A stretch of DNA of 60,778 bases, taken from the NCBI GenBank assembly GCA_011524905.1, contig WTJI01000052.1, forward strand, positions 1-60,778. Reading direction: 5' to 3'. Numbering within the stretch: position 1 is the stretch's first letter; each line of letters starts with the position of its first letter. The DNA is from Flavobacteriales bacterium (GTDB taxonomy: Bacteria; Bacteroidota; Bacteroidia; Flavobacteriales; Flavobacteriaceae). Under the pieces are notes generated by a model that ran no database searches, was not told where the DNA came from, and worked only from the letters and a program-made list of their open reading frames with translations. Made by a program: the position numbers and the translations under genes. Shown here piece by piece: positions 44,511 to 54,377 of this stretch.

Positions 44511-45116
44511 ATGTTTCTATTCAAAAAATGGCAATCAAATAAACCACTTGCTTTGAAAAAGTTTTTGATAGTTGGTCTAGGAAATGTTGGGACGGAATAT
44601 ATAGGTACGCGCCACAACATTGGTTTTGATGTAGTTGACACCTTGGCCCAACATTGGGGATTGGAATTTGAACTGAAAAAACTAGCACACACTGCACAAA
44701 AAAATTTTAAAGGAAAAACTTTTGTCCTCATTAAACCCACTACATTCATGAATCGTAGTGGCAAAGCAGTTCGATATTGGGCTCTCAAAGAAAATATCCC
44801 CGTACAAAATATACTTATAATCACAGATGATTTACACCTGCCTTTTGGCACCCTTCGCCTCAGAGCTAAGGGTAGTGCTGGGGGACACAATGGATTAAAA
44901 AATATAGAAGCCCTTCTAAATACTTCAAATTACCCACGTTTGCGCTTTGGGATTGGACAAGAAAATAAAGGTAATCAAGTGGATTTTGTATTGGGTCACT
45001 GGTTAGATGAAGAAAAATTGGCTTTACCAGAAAGACTTAGTAGATCACAAGAGGCAGTGGTTTCGTTTGTTCTACAGGGTCTCTCAAATACAATGAACCA
45101 GTTCAACGGCACCTAA
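44511..45116 (+). CDS. pth: Peptidyl-tRNA hydrolase
   Basis: Pth releases tRNA from prematurely terminated peptidyl-tRNA. Catalytic residues are visible: the His of TRHNIGFDVVD, the Asn of TTFMNRSGKAV and the Asp of ITDDLHLPFG. At 201 residues it has a short N-terminal extension of about 16 residues before the core (KKFLIVGLGNVG), which is usual in Bacteroidota. The start codon lies ten bases after a terminator and three bases after TATTTTTA, a -7-like box with one mismatch, so it may have its own leaderless promoter. The next gene is convergent. Confidence 0.93.
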   Translation: MFLFKKWQSNKPLALKKFLIVGLGNVGTEYIGTRHNIGFDVVDTLAQHWGLEFELKKLAHTAQKNFKGKTFVLIKPTTFMNRSGKAVRYWALKENIPVQNILIITDDLHLPFGTLRLRAKGSAGGHNGLKNIEALLNTSNYPRLRFGIGQENKGNQVDFVLGHWLDEEKLALPERLSRSQEAVVSFVLQGLSNTMNQFNGT

Positions 45117-45119
45117 TTT

Positions 45120-45788
45120 TTATTGCACCGTCAGTATATAGGGAATTGAACTTGCTCGATTTCCAGTAGCATCAATGGTATCCACTTTCCAATAATAAGT
45201 ACCCACTTCATCGATGGAAAAAGAGTAAGTCTCAGCGGATAAAGAGGTCACTTGTGGCTCTAATTCATCGATAGAGGGGCCAAAATAGAAATCATATTTC
45301 AAAGCTTCTGAATCCAAATCATTTCCTTCCCATTGAAAATCAATAGTTCCGCTATTAACAGTAGCTTTATTCGGAGGAGATAAAAGAAAAGTGGCAAATG
45401 GAATATGAGAAACATCAGCATTTGACTCCAAATAAAACTGCCATGATGCACTTGTTGTTTCGACCAAACTGGCATCAGAAAGTGATAATACCCGCCACTC
45501 ATAAGGATAACCTTTTTCTAAAACCATGTTCAATGTTTGGAGGGTTGTTTGCTCCTTTTTTTGCTGTCTTGTTTGGCTATTGACTACGACTAATTCATAT
45601 GTATCGGTGTGTAAAGATTGACTCCAACGAAAAGTAACTTGACTTTGACTGTCATTAATGCTGAATGCAGATGTACATTCATTCAAATTTTCGGGCGACA
45701 AGAGCTTTACAGCCTCTGGGTCAGGTATAGGCGGTGGACTACAACTTACCACACTTAATAGCAATATGATTAGTAACTTTTCTGTCAT
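45120..45788 (-). CDS. Lipoprotein with two fibronectin-III-like domains
   Basis: This 222-residue lipoprotein (VVSC, lipidated Cys16) has two beta-sandwich repeats, about 27-120 and 130-222. Each carries the FN3-like pattern of a TFRW or DFQW strand followed by YEWR or YYWKV. It overlaps the end of the upstream secreted protease gene by four bases (ATGA), so the two are translationally coupled. The protease carries the same type of domain (TYYWRVK). It may anchor or stabilise the protease at the surface; this is inference. Confidence 0.8.
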   Translation of the reverse strand: MTEKLLIILLLSVVSCSPPPIPDPEAVKLLSPENLNECTSAFSINDSQSQVTFRWSQSLHTDTYELVVVNSQTRQQKKEQTTLQTLNMVLEKGYPYEWRVLSLSDASLVETTSASWQFYLESNADVSHIPFATFLLSPPNKATVNSGTIDFQWEGNDLDSEALKYDFYFGPSIDELEPQVTSLSAETYSFSIDEVGTYYWKVDTIDATGNRASSIPYILTVQ

Positions 45789-48700
45789 TGTACCAATGCT
45801 TTTAAAGTTTCTATTCCATCTTGATGTCGCAAACGCACAATATATACGCCTGATGGATAGTTTGAAAGATCTAATTCTATCGCTCTACCATCTAATACGC
45901 GGTGCATTTTCTGATACAGAATTTCACCATTAACAGGGGAAATAGAAACCTCAACTTTTTGATGTTGACCCCCAACCAATATTCGAAATGGCCCCTGAGT
46001 TGGATTGGGAAACAGAAGCGACTTTTCAGCTAAATACAATCGCTCCTTGTAGGTTAATTGACAAGTTTCATCTGTTTGTACAACCAACTCATTGACCCCA
46101 TTTTCTAAAGGCAGTATTATATGATTTTTATTTCTTAAGGTATAAGTTTTTTGATTTAAGCTGATTGTGTAATGTTTGGCACCACTAAGAAATAGCTCAA
46201 CAACTTCTTGCTTGGCTAATATTTTGGATGTAACAGTTAGTGGTTCTGGTGTTCCTATTTCGGCCGTATAACATAACTCCAAAGAAGCTTCTTCATTAGA
46301 GCTAATACAAAGTAAATAGATTCCACTTGCTAAATTGGTAAGCCGAAGACCATCGGTGCCAAAACTTGTGTTTTTTTGGTATCCATTTGGACCTGAAATC
46401 GCAATTTGATAATTAGATTGCGCAATAGCATCTACTTCCAAACGACCATTCTCTTTCCCGATACAACTGGTATCATACTTTCGAATCGCGAAATTATTTG
46501 GACTATCCAGATCACAAAGGTCTCCAATGCCATCCTGATCGAAATCTGCTTGATCAGGGTTTGTTATTTGTGGACAATTATCACTAATATCAGCAATGGC
46601 ATCATCATCACTATTGGCTTCAATGGCCCCATCCAAACAAAACTGCAATTCAAAATCTAGCAATTGACCACTGTCTTCAATACCATCATCAATAATGACA
46701 AGTTCCCACTCACCAAATGCAGATTGACCATTGAATTGTGACAAATCCTCTAGCGGTCGAAATAAACCAGTATATGGAGCAACCCCAGAATTTATTGATG
46801 CTGTAGCTTCTTGATCAAAAATAGTTTGACTAAAATTATCAAATTGCCCTCCATTATCCCGGACTAATACAACAGCCGTACCACTAGGGCCCCGCAAGAT
46901 TAGGGTCAAGTCCTGTAAGTAAGTATGTGCAATATTAACTTTTACATTGAGGTCATTTATCTTGTTAGGCGTTGCAACAGGAATTGATACCGTTGTTCGA
47001 CCAGAGCTTAAAAAAGAAGCATCTTGAAGGTTTTGGGGTAGGTCTTCCGCAGTAAAATTCAAACAATTTACTTCTACAATATCAAATTGTTGAATGGCAG
47101 AAAAATCACTTGACCCGCAACCATTTTGTGTTTTTACACGCCAATAATAGGTTGTATCGGGCTCCCATTCTAAAGCATCATATCTTGTATCTTCAGTTGT
47201 TGTTTGACTAACACCAGATGAAAAATCTTGTTGGCTGCTCCACTGAACAACATATTCACTCGCATTGGGATTTGACGCCCAAATTAGTGAGGTATTCACC
47301 GAAACATCTTGTGCCATATTTTCAGGCTGGATCGTTGTTGGTACCTCCAAAGCATCCGTGTAAACTTGTAGATAGAAATTAAACTCGGATGTAATGTTCT
47401 CCGATCTTGCTTGAATTCGAATATCCTCTTTTCCAAAAGAAATGGCCTCACTGGTGTCGACTTGAAGTACTCCTGTAAAATTCCCCGCTGGACCAGATGG
47501 GGTTGTAAAGCTTGCTGACAAACCAACTGGAAGATCCACCAATGTCAACTCTGTTTCTTGATCAAATATCAACGTATAGGCTATTTCAACAGCGGCAGGC
47601 TGACATATATCAACGTCATAGGTTTCTAAAATCAATTGATGTGGCTGATTTATAATTGTGATGGGTGCCTCATTAATCGCGAAGTAGATATTATCTATCG
47701 GCATAACTTTTATGCGAGCGTTGGAAGTATTTATGCCTGAAGGAACAATTACTGTCGCTTTTCCGTCATTTTCAGTAGCAGCTTCTAAGGTTTGGGTGAA
47801 ATTCTCACTACCATCGGGTGATAACAAAATTGACACACTCGAAGTGGATACTGGGGACAGATGGGTTTGGGCTACATCCCAAATTATTTCAATAGCCTGG
47901 CCCGATCGCCACTCCGTAGGTTCATTTTGTGATGTAATGCGAAAAGGGCCCGCTTGCTCAACAACCTGTATTTCCATATGATCTTGAGCCACCAATCCGC
48001 CTTGATCTATAGCTGTAGATTTTCGATCACGAACCGTAACTCCCCAGTTTAGACTGCGCCCTACTAATGAAACAGTCTCCCAATCACTATCTAAGTCAGG
48101 ATTTGTTTCCACTAGAACACCAGAACGAATACGATTCCAATTGGGAATAAATCGAGTTGGATTTGAATGGGGTACTGATGAGCGTGCTTGTGCACCAGAA
48201 GGATTTTGTGGTCCAAAGTTTTGTGTGCCAACTTCTCCCGCGTCTAGCTGTTCCCAATTGTAAAACAATGCTTCCCCATCTAAATCTTGACCTTCGGCTT
48301 GCAGTAAATACGGGGTGCCTACTGGAATGATATAATCTAAACCTGCCGAAACAGATGGGGCTGAATTATTCACAGCTTGCGTAACAAAGCAACTCGCATT
48401 GTTTAAAAAATTCTGAATGCTTTGAATACTTTTATAATGAAAATACGGATCTCCATGCATTTGGATATTATCTGCCCCAACTAGGCCTGCATACCCCATA
48501 ATAGTACTCCCACTTCCAGGCTCTACGCTTGAACCTGTACCTTCATTAATATGTGAAAATGTGTGATACGCCCCAAATTGATGACCCAGCTCATGAGCTA
48601 AATAGTCCAAATCAAAATAATCATTTAAAAAAGGACTGCCATCATTACTTTCAAAAGGATGTATGGTGTAGGCTTGGCCTTTTTGATTGTTTTTACAAAC

Positions 48701-49597
48701 ACAGCCAATACAGCCCGAATTTCCGTCTGCATCTCCGTAGCCAAGTAAATGCCCCACATCATAATTATCTTCTCCTACGACCGCAGAAAAGAAAGCCTGC
48801 GCCTCCGCATTAAGATTTCCCGTAAAAGAATCAGTGCTGGCATTGGGCTGCATTAGTTCACTTCCTGTTACGAGCTCCAACCGAACCCCCAAATCTGTTT
48901 CAAATACTTCATTTATCCGATTAATTGTTGCTACAACAGCAGCATAAGCATCTTCCTGATTGGTACCATTAGTATCATCATCATCCCCCCAATAATTTGT
49001 AAATTCTCCTGTCGCTACAATAGCTAAACGAAACTTTTTCAGTTCAGCGACTTGCGCTTTACTTTTTGAATTTTTTGATTCTTTTTCTCCCTTCTCATAA
49101 AGTGGAGGGCTATCTGGCGTACTACAATTAAATGAGGGCAGGAAAGTATCAGTTTTTCGCTGGTAGGCCAAGTGATGCATTTTCGGACCTTGGGGTTGGA
49201 CAAAATAATGCCGACCATTAGAATCTTTAATCCAGGCATTTACCCCTTTTGGAGTGATCGTTACCCTCGCACGAACACCTTTTCGCCATTGACTAACCCC
49301 TACAAAAGTTTGGATTTTTGGATTTTTCATTGTCAATGTTGGCGTCATTATTGGGATTAACCGCAATTCAAATGGCTCCAATTCTCCCTCATGATTGGGC
49401 AGGCTCAAAACCCTTTGCGTGCTTATTGTATTTTTCGAATTATGGCCTTCAAATAACGATTCCAACTGTGGGTAATCCAAAACATACGTAGATCCTGTGA
49501 TATGATCTAAAACTTGAGAGTGGGGTGTCCAAAGATTTTGAGCAATACCCAACCAACTATATCCCAGCAATAAAAAAAACTGAATGCTACGCTTCAA
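45785..49597 (-). CDS. Secreted metzincin protease with P domain and type IX sorting signal
   Basis: This very large secreted zinc protease has 1270 residues. Signal peptide 1-19 and a propeptide (to about 190) are followed by a reprolysin-like catalytic domain with HELGHQFGAYH (zinc His335, 339, 345; Glu336) and the Met-turn STIMGYAG. Further on come Ig-like and FN3 domains (about 560-830), a proprotein-convertase P domain (about 845-965), a thrombospondin type 3 calcium repeat (DISDNCPQITNPDQADFDQDGIGD, split near 980-1005) and a C-terminal sorting domain (LFPNPTQGPFRI ... GVYIVRL) for the type IX system. It is likely a nutrient-scavenging or host-interaction protease. Confidence 0.93.
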   Translation of the reverse strand: MKRSIQFFLLLGYSWLGIAQNLWTPHSQVLDHITGSTYVLDYPQLESLFEGHNSKNTISTQRVLSLPNHEGELEPFELRLIPIMTPTLTMKNPKIQTFVGVSQWRKGVRARVTITPKGVNAWIKDSNGRHYFVQPQGPKMHHLAYQRKTDTFLPSFNCSTPDSPPLYEKGEKESKNSKSKAQVAELKKFRLAIVATGEFTNYWGDDDDTNGTNQEDAYAAVVATINRINEVFETDLGVRLELVTGSELMQPNASTDSFTGNLNAEAQAFFSAVVGEDNYDVGHLLGYGDADGNSGCIGCVCKNNQKGQAYTIHPFESNDGSPFLNDYFDLDYLAHELGHQFGAYHTFSHINEGTGSSVEPGSGSTIMGYAGLVGADNIQMHGDPYFHYKSIQSIQNFLNNASCFVTQAVNNSAPSVSAGLDYIIPVGTPYLLQAEGQDLDGEALFYNWEQLDAGEVGTQNFGPQNPSGAQARSSVPHSNPTRFIPNWNRIRSGVLVETNPDLDSDWETVSLVGRSLNWGVTVRDRKSTAIDQGGLVAQDHMEIQVVEQAGPFRITSQNEPTEWRSGQAIEIIWDVAQTHLSPVSTSSVSILLSPDGSENFTQTLEAATENDGKATVIVPSGINTSNARIKVMPIDNIYFAINEAPITIINQPHQLILETYDVDICQPAAVEIAYTLIFDQETELTLVDLPVGLSASFTTPSGPAGNFTGVLQVDTSEAISFGKEDIRIQARSENITSEFNFYLQVYTDALEVPTTIQPENMAQDVSVNTSLIWASNPNASEYVVQWSSQQDFSSGVSQTTTEDTRYDALEWEPDTTYYWRVKTQNGCGSSDFSAIQQFDIVEVNCLNFTAEDLPQNLQDASFLSSGRTTVSIPVATPNKINDLNVKVNIAHTYLQDLTLILRGPSGTAVVLVRDNGGQFDNFSQTIFDQEATASINSGVAPYTGLFRPLEDLSQFNGQSAFGEWELVIIDDGIEDSGQLLDFELQFCLDGAIEANSDDDAIADISDNCPQITNPDQADFDQDGIGDLCDLDSPNNFAIRKYDTSCIGKENGRLEVDAIAQSNYQIAISGPNGYQKNTSFGTDGLRLTNLASGIYLLCISSNEEASLELCYTAEIGTPEPLTVTSKILAKQEVVELFLSGAKHYTISLNQKTYTLRNKNHIILPLENGVNELVVQTDETCQLTYKERLYLAEKSLLFPNPTQGPFRILVGGQHQKVEVSISPVNGEILYQKMHRVLDGRAIELDLSNYPSGVYIVRLRHQDGIETLKALVQ

Positions 49598-49643
49598 ACA
49601 ATTATCGTTTGGATTTACTTATCATGAAATCTTTGCTAACCTA

Positions 49644-49674
49644 TTGGTATTGGTGTTTCAATAAAGTATTTTTG
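49644..49674 (+). promoter_or_regulatory. Promoter of the ribF-serS operon
   Basis: TTG at 49644-49646, a 20-base spacer and TATTTTTG at 49667-49674 form a good Bacteroidota promoter 27 bases before ATG 49702. It supports the shorter ribF start. Confidence 0.65.
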
Positions 49675-49701
49675 TTTTGCCATCCAAGATATGTAAAATC
49701 G

Positions 49702-50661
49702 ATGAAGGTCGTCCGTGATTTAAAAAATTTTACGAACTCTAAAAAGACGGTCCTGACTATCGGAACCTTTGACGGTGTTCACATTGGGCACCAAAAAATC
49801 ATCAAACAACTGGTGGAAACGGCTCAATCGAAAAACCTAACATCTGTTGTTTTGACTTTCTTTCCCCATCCGCGTATGGTTTTGCAAAACGACATAGCTG
49901 TACGAATGATCGATACAGTAGATGAAAAAATACAATGGCTTGACCAATTGGGGGTGGATGTACTTGTTATTCACCCTTTTTCAAAATCTTTTTCTCGAAC
50001 TACGGCAGTCACTTTTGCCCGTGATATTATTGCCAATCAACTTAACGCCAAAGAGGTTATCATCGGATACGATCACCGGTTTGGTCAAAATAGAGAAGCG
50101 ACCATTGAAGACCTTGAAACCTATGGCCAATTGTACAATTTCAAGGTCGCTGTGATACCAGCACAAGACATTGAATCTATTGCTGTTAGTTCTACAAAAA
50201 TCAGAAAAGCCATGTCAAATAGTGATTTATCCACCGTGAGGCAATACCTCAATCGCCCTTTTCGATTAACGGGCCTTGTGGTTAAAGGAGACCAAATCGG
50301 GAAGTCAATTGGCTTTCCTACGGCCAATGTCGCTATCGAAGAAAAATACAAACTCTGGCCTTCTAATGGCGTCTATTTGGTTCAAAGCAGAATCGATCAG
50401 CAAAACGTTTGGGGTATGATGAATATTGGAAATCGACCCACAGTTGCTGGAAAAAAAACCACTATCGAGGTGCATTTTTTTGATTTTAATAAAAATCTAT
50501 ATGAACAAACAATTGCCTTAGATATCCACGTCAAAATAAGAGAAGAAAATAAGTTTGATTCACTTGAAAGTTTAAAAAAACAGTTACAAAAAGACCAGCA
50601 GCTTTGTTTGAAAACCATTACAGCGTTTCCCAAACGAACTGCTACCTTTACCAAAAATTAA
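49702..50661 (+). CDS. ribF: Bifunctional riboflavin kinase/FAD synthetase
   Basis: RibF turns riboflavin into FMN and then FAD. The FAD synthetase half shows TIGTFDGVHIGHQKII (about 19-34) and ISSTK-like VSSTKIRKAMS. The riboflavin kinase half shows GDQIGKSIGFPTANV and NIGNRPTV. The length is 319 residues from ATG 49702; the frame is open further upstream but the promoter at 49644-49674 excludes it. It begins a seven-gene run with very short gaps or overlaps. Confidence 0.95.
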   Translation: MKVVRDLKNFTNSKKTVLTIGTFDGVHIGHQKIIKQLVETAQSKNLTSVVLTFFPHPRMVLQNDIAVRMIDTVDEKIQWLDQLGVDVLVIHPFSKSFSRTTAVTFARDIIANQLNAKEVIIGYDHRFGQNREATIEDLETYGQLYNFKVAVIPAQDIESIAVSSTKIRKAMSNSDLSTVRQYLNRPFRLTGLVVKGDQIGKSIGFPTANVAIEEKYKLWPSNGVYLVQSRIDQQNVWGMMNIGNRPTVAGKKTTIEVHFFDFNKNLYEQTIALDIHVKIREENKFDSLESLKKQLQKDQQLCLKTITAFPKRTATFTKN

Positions 50662-50664
50662 TAT

Positions 50665-51942
50665 ATGCTATCTCTACCATTTGTTCGTGAGAATAAAGCT
50701 ACTGTAATCGAAGGCTTAAAACGCAGGGGGTTTTCGCAACTGGAATTGATTGATCAGTTACTTGATTTAGACCAGCATCGACGGCAAGCCCAATCTGATT
50801 TGGATCAAAAACTTGCCGAAGCCAATCAAAAAGCCAAAGAAATTGGTGCTCTATTCAAAAGTGGGCAAACCGAAGCCGCTCAGCAACTCAAAGAAACTTC
50901 CGCTAGCCTAAAAAGCGAGAGCAAGAGCTTACAAGAAAAACTTCAAGAACTAGAAAAAAGTTTACTGAAAGTACGAACACAAATCCCTAACATAGCGCAC
51001 GAAAGTGTCCCACTAGGATCTTCCGACGAAGACAATGAAGAAATTTTTCGTGCTGGTGATATTCCAAAGCTTCATGAAAATGCGATGCCCCATTGGGAAC
51101 TAGCTGCCGAATACCGATTGATTGATTTCGAATTGGGTAGCAAAATTACCGGTGCTGGCTTTCCAGTGTACACTGGCAAAGGAGCACGACTACAACGCGC
51201 GCTCATAAATTTTTTCTTAGACTTCAATACCCAAGCTGGCTATGAAGAAACCCAAGTACCCCATTTGGTTAATGAAGATTCCGGTTTTGGAACGGGACAA
51301 CTACCAGACAAAGAGGGACAAATGTACCATGTGCAAAACGATAATCTCTACCTTATTCCAACTGCCGAAGTACCACTAACGAATATCTACCGAAATGTAT
51401 TACTCAATGCGGCCGACCTTCCCATTGCATTGACGGGCTATACCCCCTGTTTTAGGCGAGAAGCCGGAAGTTACGGAGCACATGTTAGGGGGCTCAACCG
51501 GCTACATCAGTTTGATAAAGTCGAAATCGTCCGCCTTGAAACGCAGGAAAACTCTATGACGGCTTTAGAAGGTATGGTAGAACACATTAAAGCTTTACTC
51601 CAGGCACTGGAACTACCCTATCGCATCCTCAGACTGTGCGGTGGTGATTTAGGCTTCACATCAACCCTTACTTATGATTTTGAAGTCTTCTCAACGGCTC
51701 AAAATCGCTGGCTTGAAATCAGCTCAGTGTCTAATTTCAATAGTTTTCAAGCGGAACGACTCCAACTGCGATACAAAACTAGGGATGGGAAAAAACTAAG
51801 TGTCCACACACTAAACGGTAGTTCTTTAGCACTGCCACGAGTAATGGCTGGTATATTAGAAAATTGCCAAACTCCAGATGGCATACAAATACCCAAAGCA
51901 CTAGTGCCTTACTGTGGCTTTGAAAGCATTCAAAAACCATGA
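50665..51942 (+). CDS. serS: Seryl-tRNA synthetase
   Basis: This class II synthetase has 425 residues. An N-terminal coiled-coil arm (about 30-100) contacts the long variable arm of tRNA-Ser. Motif 2 is PCFRREAGSYGAHVRGLNR and motif 3 ends in NGSSLALPRVMAGILEN. It follows ribF by three bases and overlaps the DUF4286 gene by four (ATGA). Confidence 0.97.
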   Translation: MLSLPFVRENKATVIEGLKRRGFSQLELIDQLLDLDQHRRQAQSDLDQKLAEANQKAKEIGALFKSGQTEAAQQLKETSASLKSESKSLQEKLQELEKSLLKVRTQIPNIAHESVPLGSSDEDNEEIFRAGDIPKLHENAMPHWELAAEYRLIDFELGSKITGAGFPVYTGKGARLQRALINFFLDFNTQAGYEETQVPHLVNEDSGFGTGQLPDKEGQMYHVQNDNLYLIPTAEVPLTNIYRNVLLNAADLPIALTGYTPCFRREAGSYGAHVRGLNRLHQFDKVEIVRLETQENSMTALEGMVEHIKALLQALELPYRILRLCGGDLGFTSTLTYDFEVFSTAQNRWLEISSVSNFNSFQAERLQLRYKTRDGKKLSVHTLNGSSLALPRVMAGILENCQTPDGIQIPKALVPYCGFESIQKP

Positions 51943-52253
51943 TACTGTATAATGTTACCGTAAGTCTTGATCCTAAAGTAGAAAAAGATTGGTTACAATG
52001 GGTTCAGGAAGAACACATACCGGATATGCTGGCTACTAAAAAATTTATTTCAGCCCAATTGGTGCGCATCAATGACGATCAACAACAACCCACTGGTAAC
52101 TATGCCGTTCAATATAAGGCTGAAAATCAATCTCAAATGGACGCTTATCTCAAAGAAGATGCAGCCCGATTACGCGGTAAAACGGCAGCTCGATTTGGTG
52201 ACAAAGTCCTGGCTTATCGTACTTTTCTAGAATTACTTAATGAACAGGTATGA
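51939..52253 (+). CDS. DUF4286 family protein
   Basis: This small 104-residue protein of unknown function matches DUF4286 ([58 protein letters not shown]). The pattern suggests a ferredoxin-like, EthD/ABM-type alpha-beta fold. It overlaps serS and rsmA by four bases each, a conserved position in flavobacteria as far as I recall, so a link with translation is possible. Confidence 0.85.
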   Translation: MILYNVTVSLDPKVEKDWLQWVQEEHIPDMLATKKFISAQLVRINDDQQQPTGNYAVQYKAENQSQMDAYLKEDAARLRGKTAARFGDKVLAYRTFLELLNEQV

Positions 52254-53035
52254 AGTCGGTTGCACCGAAAAAACACCTAGGTCAGCACTTTTTGACAGCA
52301 CCAGATATTGCTCGAAAAATTGCTGATACGCTAAAATTCGATACCTTCAAGCGAGTCCTTGAAATTGGACCTGGAACAGGAGTTCTCACTCAATTCCTAT
52401 TGCATAAAACCGAAGATTTAACAGTCGTTGAAGTGGACACTGAATCCATTGTCTATCTGGAAAACCACTATCCACAATTGAAAAAGCGTATTCTTCAACA
52501 AGATTTTTTGAAGATGGATATCAAAGCCATTTTTCAAAATCACCCCTTAGCTATTATTGGTAACTTCCCTTATAATATTTCCACACAAATCGTATTTAAA
52601 GTTTTGGAGCACCGCCATCAGATTCCTTTTTTTTCAGGTATGTTCCAAAAAGAAGTCGCCGAAAGGATCTGCGAAACGGCAGGAAGTAAAAAATACGGCA
52701 TACTCTCTGTCTTATGCCAGGTATTCTACAACACTAACTATTGCTTTACCGTCAAACCAGGGGTTTTTCATCCTCCACCCAAAGTCGATTCTGGGGTAAT
52801 TACCCTATCGCGCAAAACTGACTTTGAGTTGTCTTGTGACGAAGCATTGCTTTTCAAAGTGGTCAAAACCAGTTTTCAGCAACGTAGAAAAACACTACGA
52901 AACAGTCTTAAATCATTGGCTTTGCCCAAAAATCTGACAGAAGATAGTATCTTTGACCAACGTCCAGAAAAACTAACTGGTACTGCATTTATAGCGCTAA
53001 CTCAAAAGATCGAAAATGGCTCGTTTTCAAATTGA
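52250..53035 (+). CDS. rsmA: 16S rRNA dimethyladenosine methyltransferase RsmA/KsgA
   Basis: RsmA dimethylates two adjacent adenines in the 3' terminal helix of 16S rRNA. It shows KKHLGQHFL at the N-terminus, the SAM motif [12 protein letters not shown], the catalytic NFPYNIS and the [10 protein letters not shown] segment. The length is 261 residues. Overlaps: four bases with DUF4286, 20 with mgtE. Confidence 0.96.
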   Translation: MKSVAPKKHLGQHFLTAPDIARKIADTLKFDTFKRVLEIGPGTGVLTQFLLHKTEDLTVVEVDTESIVYLENHYPQLKKRILQQDFLKMDIKAIFQNHPLAIIGNFPYNISTQIVFKVLEHRHQIPFFSGMFQKEVAERICETAGSKKYGILSVLCQVFYNTNYCFTVKPGVFHPPPKVDSGVITLSRKTDFELSCDEALLFKVVKTSFQQRRKTLRNSLKSLALPKNLTEDSIFDQRPEKLTGTAFIALTQKIENGSFSN

Positions 53036-54374
53036 TAAAACACAGATTCTCGATATTCGATCCCTTATCGAAGCGCAAGACAACCGCAAACTGCAAAGAA
53101 GGCTGCATCAACTCCATTATGCTGATATTGCCGAAATTATTCAAGAGCTCAATAGTGATGAAGCTATTTACTTAGTAAAACTTCTCAACAGTACAAAAAC
53201 AGCAGACGCACTAGCAGAACTAGATGAAGACATTCGTGAAAGTATTCTCGAAAAACTCTCCGCCAAAGAAATTGCTGATGAAATAGAGGAACTCGATACG
53301 GATGATGCTGCTGACATGATCGCCGAACTCCCCGAAGCCAGACAAGAAAAAGTCATCAATGAAATTTCAGATAGCACGCACGCCAAAGATATTAGGGACT
53401 TGTTGCGTTATGATGAAAATACTGCAGGTGGACTGATGGCCAAAGAGTTGGTCAAAGTACAAGAAGACCTTAGCGTCCTGAAGTGTGTAAATACAATGAG
53501 AGCACAAGCCGAAAATGTTACCCGAGTGCACTCAATTTATGTGATCGATCATAAAAACCGCCTCAAAGGACGGCTGTCCCTTAAAGATTTAATCACGGCA
53601 AATTCCAAAGCCATTGTAAAAGATATTTCCATCCCCAAGGTGGACTATGTTACGGTTGATCAAGATGGAGAAGAGGTGGCGAAAATCATGTCCAAATACG
53701 ATCTGGAAGCCATACCAGTTGTCAATGATAAAAAAGAATTATTAGGACGAATAACCATCGACGATATTGTTGACTTCATCAAAGAAGAAGCCGAAGAAGA
53801 CTATCTTCTGGCCGCTGGGGTCACCAACGATGTGGAAGCCGACGATACCATTTGGGACCTGAGTAAAGCTCGCCTACCTTGGCTTTTCCTGGGTTTAATG
53901 GGGGGGTTAGGAAGTGTTTTTATTTTACAAAACTTCGAGGAAATCATGGCGCAACCCAATTTGCGCAATCTATTTTTCTACACCCCTCTTATTGCTGCCA
54001 TGGCAGGGAATGTAGGCGTACAATCATCCGCTATCATAGTACAAGGTTTGGCCAATGATGTGGTCAAAGGATCACTAATCACTCGCTTACTTAAGGAAGT
54101 GGGATTAAGTCTGATTAATGGATTTGCTCTTTCCTTACTCCTTGTTGTCTTTGGAATACTCATCCAACAAGAGCTTATTTTAAGCCTTACCATTGCTGGT
54201 GCCATGATGAGTGTGATTATTGTAGCAGCATTGGTTGGAACTTTTGTGCCGATTATTTTAGATAAAAATAGTATTGATCCTGCCATTGCCACTGGACCTT
54301 TTATCACTACTTGTAATGACATTTTTGGGATATATCTATTTTTTTATTTCGCCAAAATCATCCTACAATTCTAG
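53016..54374 (+). CDS. mgtE: Magnesium transporter MgtE
   Basis: This inner-membrane magnesium channel/transporter has 452 residues. The cytoplasmic N domain (about 15-130) is rich in acidic residues. Two CBS domains follow (about 135-255), then five transmembrane helices (about 285-450), including [16 protein letters not shown] and the last helix pore segment [11 protein letters not shown]. In MgtE the N and CBS domains close the pore when magnesium is plentiful. Its start lies inside the end of rsmA. Confidence 0.95.
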   Translation: MARFQIDKTQILDIRSLIEAQDNRKLQRRLHQLHYADIAEIIQELNSDEAIYLVKLLNSTKTADALAELDEDIRESILEKLSAKEIADEIEELDTDDAADMIAELPEARQEKVINEISDSTHAKDIRDLLRYDENTAGGLMAKELVKVQEDLSVLKCVNTMRAQAENVTRVHSIYVIDHKNRLKGRLSLKDLITANSKAIVKDISIPKVDYVTVDQDGEEVAKIMSKYDLEAIPVVNDKKELLGRITIDDIVDFIKEEAEEDYLLAAGVTNDVEADDTIWDLSKARLPWLFLGLMGGLGSVFILQNFEEIMAQPNLRNLFFYTPLIAAMAGNVGVQSSAIIVQGLANDVVKGSLITRLLKEVGLSLINGFALSLLLVVFGILIQQELILSLTIAGAMMSVIIVAALVGTFVPIILDKNSIDPAIATGPFITTCNDIFGIYLFFYFAKIILQF

Positions 54375-54377
54375 CTC

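Noticed and set aside
49525-49701. Longer start for ribF
   Set aside because: It spans the protease gene start and the ribF promoter, and homologues start at the inner ATG.
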